Shown: one piece after another, positions 8,492-17,325 of the stretch
Layout: each line of letters opens with the position of its first letter
Position numbering within the stretch: the first letter of the stretch is position 1
NCBI RefSeq assembly: GCF_002222055.1
Contig: NZ_MUGS01000006.1
Coordinates: forward strand, 148,701 to 212,700
Reading direction: 5' to 3'
Length of the DNA: 64,000 nucleotides
Source of the DNA: Flavobacterium araucananum
GTDB lineage: Bacteria > Bacteroidota > Bacteroidia > Flavobacteriales > Flavobacteriaceae
The notes under the pieces: model-generated
What the model was told of the DNA's origin: nothing
The model's input: the letters and a program-made list of their open reading frames with translations, nothing else
Database searches by the model: none
Translations under genes and position numbers: made by a program

Positions 8492-8696
8492 GACGCGGAT
8501 AAAACGGATTTACTTCGTAAAAACGCGGATAAAAACAGATTTTATTTTGAATACGATATTTAAACACATAGAAACATAGGTTTTTGAACTTAAAAAAGGC
8601 GTTTCACTTGTTTAAATGAACATAGCCAACTATGTGAAAGAAATATGTTTCTTTTTGTATTCTTTTTTAGACTTAAAATCTATGTTTCTATGTGTT
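8492..8696. repeat. Intergenic repeats: GCGGATAAAA tandem and AACACATAGAAACATAG element
   Basis: The 283-bp gap between symporter and GH26 holds two repeat types. At 8492-8545, ACGCGGATAAAA plus a CGGATTT/CAGATTT tail occurs twice. At 8563-8696 lies an element with perfect 17-bp terminal inverted repeats, AACACATAGAAACATAG (8563-8579) and CTATGTTTCTATGTGTT (8680-8696). Its inner AAAAAGGCGTTTCACTTG (8593-8610) recurs inverted at 59871-59888. No promoter was obvious; the symporter may be read through from the GH26 gene. Confidence 0.75.
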
Positions 8697-8727
8697 GAAT
8701 TTTTTTGCACACAGATTTAAGCTGATT

Positions 8728-9855
8728 TTATTTTTTAATATCTTTTTCGAATAAGGTGTTATCCAGTTTATAATACTCTATAAAATCTTTCTCGCTTATC
8801 TGGCCGGAATAAGGCACATAATAATGCATTTTTTGCTCTTTCTCCTGCCAGCCGTGGTTTCTCCATAATAAAACATAAGAAATTTTATAAGAACCAATGG
8901 CTTTAGACAAAGTTCCTGTCCACCAATTTGGGTCCGGAATTGCTTCGTAACCTGCTTCGGCTATCGCAATTAATTTATGTTGTTTGGTACCAATTTCGTT
9001 TAGAATTTTAAGTTGGCGTTGCACTTCCTCAATGAATTTTTTTCCTTCTTTGTCACTAGCATTCTGATAAGAATCAAAACTTAAAAGATCAGCATAATTA
9101 TCACCGGGATAATTGGTTAGAAAATCTTGTTCTGAGCTAAAACCTCCTGTATTATATATGTAAATTAAATTGTGAACTCCTTTTTTCTGTAAATAATCAA
9201 AGGTAAATTTCCAAAGCGTTTTAAATTCTTCCGGAGTACAATTTCCTTTTCCCCACCAAAACCAGCCACCGGTAAGCTCATGAAAGGGTCTGAAGAGAAT
9301 TGGAATATTTTTTCCTTTTTTGTCTTTCAGGGACAAAAAGAACGTAGCAGCTTTGTCTAGCCAGGAAGTAAATTTTTGATGATTTTCTCCACCGGGTAAA
9401 ACCGTTTTTAATGAATTTGGGGTATTATCCCAGGCACTTTTTCCGGTTGCAGGATTATCAAAGTGCCAGCTTACGGTAGAAATTCCGCCTCTTTCATTGG
9501 CTTCTTTAATGTATTGTTTCATCTTATCAAACGGAACTCCGTCGATATTAGTAACAGCATCTTTTTCAAGTCCGGCAATATCCCAGCCATACACTGCGGG
9601 ATAATCGCCAACAACATCTTTTATATCACTGCGGTTGCTTTCATATTTCCAGTTTACACCATAAGCAAGATCATCCTGATGCCCAAATAAATATCCTTTT
9701 TGAGTCAGTTCATTTAGTTTTTTATATAAAGAAACAGTTTCAGGTGTTGCTTTTTTATCTGAAAGTGACAAATTAGTATTAGTGACAATAGGTGCAGCAG
9801 AACACGAAGTCCCTATGAATACTGCCATTATTACTGTTATGATGTTTTTTTTCAT
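8728..9855 (-). CDS. GH26 beta-mannanase lipoprotein, ManA-like
   Basis: A 375-residue GH26 close in pattern to the Bacteroides ManA/Man26A group (YLFGHQDDLAYGVNWKYE at 55-72). Catalytic Glu193 (ILFRPFHELTGGWFWWG) and Glu300 (AIAEAGYE) are both present. The N-terminus ends in IGTSC, giving a probable lipidated Cys18. Bacteroides relatives act on short mannan chains and release mannobiose, which would feed the symporter, epimerase and phosphorylase encoded downstream. It differs in sequence from the GH26 at 2832 and has no spacer, so the two probably work at different places (surface versus periplasm; inference). Confidence 0.93.
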   Translation of the reverse strand: MKKNIITVIMAVFIGTSCSAAPIVTNTNLSLSDKKATPETVSLYKKLNELTQKGYLFGHQDDLAYGVNWKYESNRSDIKDVVGDYPAVYGWDIAGLEKDAVTNIDGVPFDKMKQYIKEANERGGISTVSWHFDNPATGKSAWDNTPNSLKTVLPGGENHQKFTSWLDKAATFFLSLKDKKGKNIPILFRPFHELTGGWFWWGKGNCTPEEFKTLWKFTFDYLQKKGVHNLIYIYNTGGFSSEQDFLTNYPGDNYADLLSFDSYQNASDKEGKKFIEEVQRQLKILNEIGTKQHKLIAIAEAGYEAIPDPNWWTGTLSKAIGSYKISYVLLWRNHGWQEKEQKMHYYVPYSGQISEKDFIEYYKLDNTLFEKDIKK

Positions 9856-10159
9856 TATGAATATACGTGTTGTTCAATGCAATACCTGCAAATTTATAAA
9901 TTGAATGACCTCGAAAAAACGACTAATTTTCTGATCGAATATTCAATATCATTTTTGGACTAAAATTATCAAAACTATAAAAAGATATTGCATTAAAAAT
10001 GATTAATGTTTATTATCAATGTTGTTTTTGTAAAAATGATAATTCTATTTTTCAAAGATAATAGGATGTTTATCGTCTAATTAATATTATTTTATCAATT
10101 ATATATCATATTATTGCAAATAAAAAATCCAATAACGTTTCCTAAAATAGTTTTTTAAG
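9856..10159. promoter_or_regulatory. Divergent promoter region between GH26 and AraC regulator
   Basis: About 300 bp of very AT-rich sequence without a gene. On the minus strand TAAATTTG (9889-9896) fits the Bacteroidota -7 element, 34 bp before the GH26 start. The hexamer TTATCA recurs (near 9967, 10014 and 10093), with the related TTATCG near 10072. These could be sites for the adjacent AraC protein, but in such AT-rich DNA chance matches are likely. Confidence 0.45.
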
Positions 10160-11038
10160 ATGAGTAGTTCCAAAAATTTTTACAGAGAAATCGCTCCGTT
10201 ATCCGCAGGAGATAGTTTTTTAGTTTTCGACAGGGTAAAAGACAGCTTTGATTTTCCGGTGCATTATCATCCGGAATTCGAGATTAATTTTATTTTAAAC
10301 GGTAAAGGCGTAAAGCGTGTTGTTGGAGATAATATCGAAGAAATTGACAATGTCGAATTGGTTTTGATTGGTCCAAATTTATATCACGGTTGGGAATTAA
10401 ATAAATGTACGAGCAAAAAAATACACGAAATAACCATTCAGTTTCATAACGATTTGTTTCATGAATCTTTTTTGTCAAGACGTATTATGAATCCTATCCG
10501 GGACATGTTCAACAGATCTATTCATGGTATTCTATTTTCTAAAAAAGTAGCCGAAGAATTAACACCAAGATTAGTAAGGCTTTCTAAACTAGATGGTATG
10601 GACTATTTTCTTGAAATTACTTCTTTATTATATGATTTGGCAAATTCCAGAAATCAACGTTTGCTTTCGACTTATACAGTAGATTATGATACGTTTGATG
10701 ATTATGATAAAATGAAACTGGTGTATGAATATGTGCAAAAACATTTTGCAGAAAAGATCACTCTTGAAGATGTTGCCAATGTTGCAAGCATGTCTATTAT
10801 CTCTTTTAACAGGTTTATAAAAAAACGTACGGGGAAAACCTTTGTCAATTATATAAATGATATTCGTATAGGATATGCAGCCCGTTGGCTTGTAGAAAAA
10901 GACATGAGCGTTTCTGAGGTTGCATTTAAATCCGGCTTTAATAATATCGCAAACTTCAATCGTAGCTTTAAGGCTACTAAAAATTGTACGCCCAGTCAAT
11001 ATAGAGAAGATTTTTCTGGATTAAAGCGCATTCTGTAA
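10160..11038 (+). CDS. AraC-family transcriptional regulator
   Basis: A 292-residue cytoplasmic regulator. The N-terminal cupin-like sensor has VHYHPEFEINFIL (34-46), the usual sugar-sensing fold of AraC proteins. The C-terminal double helix-turn-helix starts near KITLEDVANVASMS and ends with DMSVSEVAFKSGFNNIANF and the closing TPSQYRE. It sits between the leftward mannan unit and the rightward susCD unit, so it probably activates both when mannooligosaccharides are present. Many mannan loci use hybrid two-component or AraC regulators. The actual ligand is unknown. Confidence 0.9.
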   Translation: MSSSKNFYREIAPLSAGDSFLVFDRVKDSFDFPVHYHPEFEINFILNGKGVKRVVGDNIEEIDNVELVLIGPNLYHGWELNKCTSKKIHEITIQFHNDLFHESFLSRRIMNPIRDMFNRSIHGILFSKKVAEELTPRLVRLSKLDGMDYFLEITSLLYDLANSRNQRLLSTYTVDYDTFDDYDKMKLVYEYVQKHFAEKITLEDVANVASMSIISFNRFIKKRTGKTFVNYINDIRIGYAARWLVEKDMSVSEVAFKSGFNNIANFNRSFKATKNCTPSQYREDFSGLKRIL

Positions 11039-11212
11039 TGATACTTTTTTTGCAGAAACAAATATTATTTTTAACGAAATCGTTTGCTTTTTCGCTGATT
11101 CGTTAATTTTAATTTATAATTTGAAGTGGTTTTATAGGTTGTCTTTGAGAATAATACATTTTTTTTATGCTTTTATTTTGATATGTGTTTTTTTAAAGCG
11201 CTATAGTAAAAA

Positions 11213-11270
11213 TATTATCATTAAATGATATAATACTATCGATTTAATGTTTTCTTGTGTTATAGATTTG
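11213..11270 (+). promoter_or_regulatory. Candidate operator and promoter for susCD unit
   Basis: TAGATTTG (11263-11270) matches the -7 consensus, 82 bp before the susC start. An imperfect dyad, TATTATCATT next to AATGATATAATA (11213-11235), lies about 28 bp upstream of it, a position suitable for an activator. The rest of 11039-11352 is AT-rich with nothing recognised. Confidence 0.4.
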
Positions 11271-11352
11271 TTAAATAATTTAAGAAAATAAATACCACTC
11301 TGTTTTATGACTTGAATTAGAATAACAAATTTAAACTAACCAAACATTTATT

Positions 11353-14300
11353 ATGAAAAAACTAATGACTAACTTCATTCATTGGAATGCTAACCACAGA
11401 GCAGTTCCTTTGATTTTATTTTTGTTACTGACGAGTAATTTTATTACGGCTCAGGTAAAAATATCAGGAATTGTTGCAGATGAAAAAGGACTATCGATTC
11501 CGGGAGCAAATATTTCGGTTGTGGGGCAAAAAACAACTGTTTCCACTGATTTTGACGGAAAATATACCATTGATGTTCCTGCAAATGCTACGTTGGTATT
11601 TTCTTTTATCGGATTCAATACCCAAAAGATAACTGTAGGGACTAACAGAACTATTAATGTAGTTTTAAAAACAAATGCCGAAGACTTAAAAGATGTTGTT
11701 GTTATTGGTTATGGAACTCAGAAAAGAAAAGACATCAATAGTGCTATTTCGAGTATTAGTTCTAAAGATATTGAAAATTTAAAGGTAGTTTCATTCGACC
11801 AGATGATGCAGGGTAAAGCTGCCGGAGTTGTTGTAAGCAGCAATTCAGGAGAGCCGGGAAGTAATGTGTCTGTAAAAATTAGAGGGGTTTCGTCTCTAAC
11901 AGGTACAAATGAGCCGTTGTATGTTATAGATGGTGTGCCAATTTCCGGTGATGCCCGTAACTCTTCGACTTCGGGGAGAAATGCATCCGGAAATTCTAAC
12001 TTTTCGAACTCAGGTAATATTACTTTAAGCCCTTTGGCACTTATCAACCCAAGTGATATTGAGTCTATCGATATCCTGAAAGATGCTTCGGCTACTGCTA
12101 TTTATGGTTCACGAGGTGCAAACGGAGTTGTGATCGTGACTACAAAATCAGGTAAAAAAGGGACAGGCAAATTGTCTTTCGAAAATTCTTATTCTATCAG
12201 CAATCTTCCCAAAAAATTGCATTCCATGAACTTGCAGCAATATGCGACACATCAAAATGCTTTGGCAGATGTTTATGATCCTACTGCAAAACGTCCTGAA
12301 TTTGCTCATCCTGAACTTTTAGGAAAAGGGACAGATTGGCAAGATGCAATTTACGAAACCGGAATTATGACTTCGAACCAGTTGTCTTTTTCAGGTGGTA
12401 AAGAGGGAATCAATTATTATATATCGGGTGGTGTATTAAATCAGGATGGTATTGTAATCGAATCCGGATTTAAAAGATACAATTTTAGAAGTAACATAGA
12501 TGCAAGAGTTAATAAATTCATTAAAGTAGGTGTTAATATTAGTGGTGCGCTTACAGATGAAAAATTAACACTAAACGGACAATTTAATGGTGTTGTTGCG
12601 ACTTCATTATTAGCAACTCCGGATGTAGCTGTCAGAGAGTTATCAGGTGCTTTTGCAGGTCCGCCGGCAGGAGGTGCAACATCGTTTGTAAATCCCGTAG
12701 CAACTTCTTTATTAGGATCTAATACTTTGGTAAGAAAAAATTATTCCGGAAACTTTTATACTCAGATAGATTTACTTAAGGGTTTAGAATATCGTTTTGA
12801 AGCGGGTGGTTATATCTACGATAATTTAGGAAAGCGTTTTGATCCTATGTATTCATTGGGCAATGCTGTAAAAAGTTATGCCAACTTATATTACAACCCA
12901 TCCAGCGGTAATTCATGGAACTTAAAAAACATGCTTACTTACAGAAACACTATTGGTAAACACAACTTTACGGTTTTGGCTGTACAGGAATCTAACAGAG
13001 CACATTGGGAAGGATATTCTATAACAGGTTATGGATATAAAGACAATAATGATAAATCGCTGGCGGCTTCAGATTTGTCTAAAGCAGTAACGAGCGGTGT
13101 TTATTCAGGAACGCAAACATTGGCTTCTTATTTAGGAAGGGTAGTTTATGATTATGGTGATAAATACGGAATTTCGGCAGCTGTTAGAACAGATGGATCT
13201 TCGAAGTTTTTTGTTGGAAACAAATGGGGCGTTTTTAGTTCTGTAGGTGGTTCATGGAAGCTTTCGAATGAGGAATTTATGGAAAGTACTAAAAAATATG
13301 TTGACGGTATAAAAATTAGATTTGGTTGGGGACAAACAGGAAACAATCAAATTGGTAATAATTTATATGATTCTAACTTGCACTTAATCAATAGTTCAAT
13401 GGGAACTTCGTATTTGCCATCGAATACACCAAATAAAGATTTGAAATGGGAAACTCAGGATCAGACCAACTTAGGATTAGATTTTGCTTTGTTTAAATCT
13501 AAACTTACAGCATCGGTAGATTTGTATAAAAAAGTATCTAAAAACTTCTTGTATCAGGTTCCTTTGCCTAACTACCTTTCCGGTGGTGGAGATTATGAAG
13601 GTGGTGTAAACCCTCCGTATTTTAATCTGGGGAGCATGCAAAATAAAGGTATTGAGATTACATTGGGGTACACTGAAAAATTTACAGAGAATTTTTCCTG
13701 GAATGCTAATTTAAACTTTACTAAATATGTAAATGAGGTTACGAATATGGCAGGGTTAAATATTGTAAAAACAATGGGGACACTCGCTTATAATACTGTA
13801 ACAGTTTCAAGAACACAAGAAGGTTTACCAATAGGTTCTTTTGTTGGTTATGAAGCTTTGGGAATTTACAGAACAGATGATGATTTGACAACTTACGGTC
13901 ATAATGATGGTACAGGAACTAAAGTGGTTCTAAAAAACGGAACAAACTCATTATTGCCAAGTTTTCAAAAAGGAGATGTTATTTATAAAGATCAAAACAA
14001 CGATGGTGTTATTGACCTAAAAGATATGGTTGCTATTGGAAACCCAAATCCTAAATTTACTTACGGATTTACCAATAACTTTAGATATAAAAATGTCGAT
14101 TTGTCTGTTTTTGTGCAAGGATCAGCCGGTAATAAACTAATGAACTTAACACGTTTATCCGGTACCATGAATAGCAACTTGGGAACAAATTATTTAGAAG
14201 AAGCGGCAGATTTTTATTCCCCTTCAAACATAAATGCTTCGTTGCCTAGACCCTCAACTTACGATAATATAAATAACGCAATCTCGACACGTTATATCGA

Positions 14301-14550
14301 AAACGGATCTTATTTAAGAATTCAGAACGTGACTTTAGGATATTCTCTACCGTCTGATATGATTTCAAAACTAAAATTATCAAGATTAAGACTTTATGCT
14401 TCGGGACAAAACTTATTTACGTTTACAAAATACAAAGGATATGATCCTGAAGTAGGTTCTTATAACCAGGATGCATTGCTGTCTGGGGTCGATAACGGTC
14501 GTTACCCAACGCCAAGACAAATAACGTTTGGTTTTAATGTTGAATTTTAA
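11353..14550 (+). CDS. SusC-like TonB-dependent outer-membrane transporter
   Basis: A 1065-residue importer for oligosaccharides across the outer membrane, energised by TonB. Order: signal peptide (1 to about 34, ending TAQ); carboxypeptidase-regulatory-like domain (VKISGIVADEKGLSIPGAN onward, 35-110); TonB box region DLKDVVVIGYGTQKRKD; plug with the SusC hallmark PLYVIDGVPI; then a long 22-strand barrel ending GFNVEF. It is 11 bp before susD, and the pair forms the usual pedal-bin complex. Mannan oligosaccharide as cargo is inferred from the flanking GH26, GH5, GH27 and GH130 genes. Confidence 0.95.
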   Translation: MKKLMTNFIHWNANHRAVPLILFLLLTSNFITAQVKISGIVADEKGLSIPGANISVVGQKTTVSTDFDGKYTIDVPANATLVFSFIGFNTQKITVGTNRTINVVLKTNAEDLKDVVVIGYGTQKRKDINSAISSISSKDIENLKVVSFDQMMQGKAAGVVVSSNSGEPGSNVSVKIRGVSSLTGTNEPLYVIDGVPISGDARNSSTSGRNASGNSNFSNSGNITLSPLALINPSDIESIDILKDASATAIYGSRGANGVVIVTTKSGKKGTGKLSFENSYSISNLPKKLHSMNLQQYATHQNALADVYDPTAKRPEFAHPELLGKGTDWQDAIYETGIMTSNQLSFSGGKEGINYYISGGVLNQDGIVIESGFKRYNFRSNIDARVNKFIKVGVNISGALTDEKLTLNGQFNGVVATSLLATPDVAVRELSGAFAGPPAGGATSFVNPVATSLLGSNTLVRKNYSGNFYTQIDLLKGLEYRFEAGGYIYDNLGKRFDPMYSLGNAVKSYANLYYNPSSGNSWNLKNMLTYRNTIGKHNFTVLAVQESNRAHWEGYSITGYGYKDNNDKSLAASDLSKAVTSGVYSGTQTLASYLGRVVYDYGDKYGISAAVRTDGSSKFFVGNKWGVFSSVGGSWKLSNEEFMESTKKYVDGIKIRFGWGQTGNNQIGNNLYDSNLHLINSSMGTSYLPSNTPNKDLKWETQDQTNLGLDFALFKSKLTASVDLYKKVSKNFLYQVPLPNYLSGGGDYEGGVNPPYFNLGSMQNKGIEITLGYTEKFTENFSWNANLNFTKYVNEVTNMAGLNIVKTMGTLAYNTVTVSRTQEGLPIGSFVGYEALGIYRTDDDLTTYGHNDGTGTKVVLKNGTNSLLPSFQKGDVIYKDQNNDGVIDLKDMVAIGNPNPKFTYGFTNNFRYKNVDLSVFVQGSAGNKLMNLTRLSGTMNSNLGTNYLEEAADFYSPSNINASLPRPSTYDNINNAISTRYIENGSYLRIQNVTLGYSLPSDMISKLKLSRLRLYASGQNLFTFTKYKGYDPEVGSYNQDALLSGVDNGRYPTPRQITFGFNVEF

Positions 14551-14561
14551 TACGAATTAAT

Positions 14562-16160
14562 ATGAAAAATATACTAAAAATAAACAGTGCTGTTGCTATG
14601 GCATTGCTATTGCTGATCTCATCGTCTTGTTCTCAGGATTTTCTGGATGTACCGGCAGAAGGAACACCTACAGTAGGTAATTATTACGACTCAGATACAA
14701 AATTGGATAATGCCAGTAACGGATTGTATGGTATTGTATGGTTTAATTTGAATAAATCAGCTTTTTACGGTATTACAGATGTAATCTCCGGTAATATGTA
14801 TGCAAGCCAGTATAATGACTTTGGTAAGTTTACAGATTTGAGTTTTACCAATTCGCAAGCTTTTATTTCTGATGCCTGGAGATCTTGTTTTGGAGCTATT
14901 GCAAACTCTAATGCTTACATTAGTAATTTGCCTCAGAGTGTTGGGCCTAATGTTACCAAAGAAGCCTTGAATAATGCCTTGGGAGAATCTCATTTTATCA
15001 GAGCTTTTTCTTATTTCTTCTTAGTAAGATTATGGGGCAATGTGCCAATTATCGAAAACAATGCAGATTATTCTAAAAACTTCGTGATCCCGAGTAATCC
15101 TACAGAAGATGTTTATAAGTTTATAGAAAACGATCTTAAATTTGCAATAGCCAATTTAAGAAGTAAAAACAGAGGCTCAGACTATGCTGCCAATGCGCAC
15201 GTATCAAGCGGGTCAGCCAAAGCTTTTTTGGCAAAAGTATACTTGTATCAAAAAAAATATGACTTAGCCAGAGCAATGGCTCAGGACGTAATTAGTAGTG
15301 GCGAGTTTAAATTATTAGGTGGGGATGAATTGCCTGCGAAATCTTTTGCTGATTTATTTTTGCAGAAAAACAATAATAACGAAGAGTCAATCTTTTCATG
15401 GCAATGGACAGGAGCAGGAACTTATTTTGAAGGTAATTTTTCGAATACCTTATTTGCTCCGGAAAACAGATTGGTGGAGACTACGTATTCAGGTCAGATC
15501 GCACCATCTCAGGATTTGATCAAAAATGGTTTTGAAAATGGAGACAAACGTAGAATAGAAACCTTTATGTTGCCGGGAGATTACTATCCAAACCTGACCT
15601 ATGCAAAAACGCTTGATGTAGATTCTCCATTGGTTTTAGGGTATACATTTGCAGTAGAAAATGAGGCTCAAAGCTCCGGTGCGGGATTGAAAAAATATGT
15701 AATCGGAAAACAAAATTTACCAATTACAGGTCAGTTTAATCCTCCGTTTAACGGGGAAAGCAGTATGAATAGTTATATGATGCGTTATGCCGAATTGTTA
15801 TTGATTCATGCCGAAGCTATTTTGGGCGGACAATCAGGTAGTACTACAGATGCTTTGGCACTAAAATCATTCAATGCGGTTCGCAAAAGAGCTGGACTTC
15901 CGGCAAAAGCATCCATTTCGTTTGATGATATTTTTAAAGAAAGACGTGCAGAATTAGCCTGCGAAGGCGATTATTATTTTGACCTGGGGCGTTTGCCTTT
16001 TGCTAAAGCCAAAGCAATATTAGAAGCACAAAACAGAGGAGATAAAGTGACAGAAAAACACATCTCAATTTCTGCAACAAACCTTTTATTGCCTTATCCG
16101 GCAGATGATTTAATCAAAAATCCAAAATTGACAGAAGTAGCACCGTATACTTTTAAATAA
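14562..16160 (+). CDS. SusD-like surface glycan-binding lipoprotein
   Basis: A 532-residue partner of the SusC protein. The lipoprotein signal ends LISSSC (Cys23), then SQDFLDVPAEGTP, the standard SusD start. The N-terminal TPR-like helices (RAFSYFFLVRLWGNVPII is the characteristic segment) and the C-terminal RagB/SusD part (SMNSYMMRYAELLLIHAEA, then FKERRAELACEGDYYFDLGR) are complete. It would cap the SusC barrel at the cell surface and bind mannan chains. Length is normal and no defects were seen. Confidence 0.95.
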   Translation: MKNILKINSAVAMALLLLISSSCSQDFLDVPAEGTPTVGNYYDSDTKLDNASNGLYGIVWFNLNKSAFYGITDVISGNMYASQYNDFGKFTDLSFTNSQAFISDAWRSCFGAIANSNAYISNLPQSVGPNVTKEALNNALGESHFIRAFSYFFLVRLWGNVPIIENNADYSKNFVIPSNPTEDVYKFIENDLKFAIANLRSKNRGSDYAANAHVSSGSAKAFLAKVYLYQKKYDLARAMAQDVISSGEFKLLGGDELPAKSFADLFLQKNNNNEESIFSWQWTGAGTYFEGNFSNTLFAPENRLVETTYSGQIAPSQDLIKNGFENGDKRRIETFMLPGDYYPNLTYAKTLDVDSPLVLGYTFAVENEAQSSGAGLKKYVIGKQNLPITGQFNPPFNGESSMNSYMMRYAELLLIHAEAILGGQSGSTTDALALKSFNAVRKRAGLPAKASISFDDIFKERRAELACEGDYYFDLGRLPFAKAKAILEAQNRGDKVTEKHISISATNLLLPYPADDLIKNPKLTEVAPYTFK

Positions 16161-16177
16161 TTTTTAAAAATAAAAAT

Positions 16178-17233
16178 ATGAAAAATATAAAAATTGTTTC
16201 GTTAACAGCATGTATGGCATGGATGTTATCCTTAATGTTTTTTGCTTCATGCTCAAATGATGATGGTGCTTCAGCATATACCGGTGCACCCGTTATAGAA
16301 TCTGTATCGCGTTCCGGTTATGACTTAGATGGTAAAATTTTGCCATCAACACCTGTAACAATAGGCGATCCAAAAAACTATTATATCATTCATGGTAAAG
16401 GACTACTTTCGACGACGAAAGTATATTTTAATGATTTTGACACTTATTTCAGGCCAACTTTTGTAACAGATACAGATATAATCGTATTGATTGATGAAAA
16501 CACCCCTTTTGCAGATGCTTCAAATCAATTAAAAGTAGTTACAGGAAGTGGTACCGCTACTTTTGATTTTAAAGTTGCTCCTCCAGTGCCAACATTCAGC
16601 AGTTTTAATTTTATAAATTGTGCAGAGGGTGATGAGGTAACTATAAAAGGTAAATATTTCTTAGATCCTATTGTAACACTTGCCAAAACAGCTACAGAAC
16701 CTGCTGTTCCTGTTACTGTAATCTCTTCGACATTAGAACAAATCGTTGTAAAAATACCTGCTAATGCAAAATACAGAAACCTTGCCGTAACCAATATATC
16801 CGGAACTGCAACTTCTCTTGAAGCTATCGGGACTGCCTTGTACGATGATAAAATGTATGGTATGCAATGGGGCGGGCCCTGGTCTGGTAAAGGAATTAAC
16901 TTCGATTTTGACGGAGATGCTTATCAGGGCGAAAAATCCTGGCAATGGACTTTTGGACCGTGGGACGGAGGAAATTTTGGTTTTGACTATGATCTTTCAC
17001 CTTATAAAGCAATGAGAATCGCTGTAAAAGGTTCTAAAAATGGTCAGGTTAATTTTAATATCAATGATGGACCTAATTATGTTATACCAGTTACGACAAC
17101 CTGGGTTTATCTTGAAATTCCGTTAAGTAAACTAGGAAACCCTACAAGTGTTACTAAGCTTACGTTTCAGGAATCAAATAACGATGGCGGTAATACAGTA
17201 TTGTTTGATGATCTTGGCTTTGTTCTCAAATAG
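16178..17233 (+). CDS. Surface glycan-binding protein with IPT/TIG domains
   Basis: A 351-residue lipoprotein (MLSLMFFASC, Cys25) of the type that follows susD in many loci. After the anchor come two immunoglobulin-like IPT/TIG repeats (about 40-130 and 135-215; for example PTFSSFNFINCAEGDEVTIKGKYF). A C-terminal beta-sandwich (about 225-351) is rich in exposed Trp, Gly and Asp (MQWGGPWSGKGINFDFDGD, WQWTFGPWDGGNFGFDYD) and ends TVLFDDLGFVLK. The aromatic-rich module is the likely mannan-binding face. No catalytic residues recognised. It ends with a strong terminator 28 bp downstream. Confidence 0.85.
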   Translation: MKNIKIVSLTACMAWMLSLMFFASCSNDDGASAYTGAPVIESVSRSGYDLDGKILPSTPVTIGDPKNYYIIHGKGLLSTTKVYFNDFDTYFRPTFVTDTDIIVLIDENTPFADASNQLKVVTGSGTATFDFKVAPPVPTFSSFNFINCAEGDEVTIKGKYFLDPIVTLAKTATEPAVPVTVISSTLEQIVVKIPANAKYRNLAVTNISGTATSLEAIGTALYDDKMYGMQWGGPWSGKGINFDFDGDAYQGEKSWQWTFGPWDGGNFGFDYDLSPYKAMRIAVKGSKNGQVNFNINDGPNYVIPVTTTWVYLEIPLSKLGNPTSVTKLTFQESNNDGGNTVLFDDLGFVLK

Positions 17234-17260
17234 AGCATTTTTGTTTTGAGTTTTGTTTTA

Positions 17261-17299
17261 AGTATTCCCTAATCCACTCAATTAGGGAATACTTTTTTT
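17261..17299 (+). terminator. Rho-independent terminator after susCD-SGBP
   Basis: Perfect 13-bp stem AGTATTCCCTAAT / ATTAGGGAATACT (17261-17273, 17281-17293) with a 7-base loop and a T run to 17299. It separates the binding and import genes from the GH27-GH5 pair, allowing partial read-through or a separate promoter. Confidence 0.93.
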
Positions 17300-17325
17300 A
17301 ATATAATTAATTTGAATTTTTAAGA

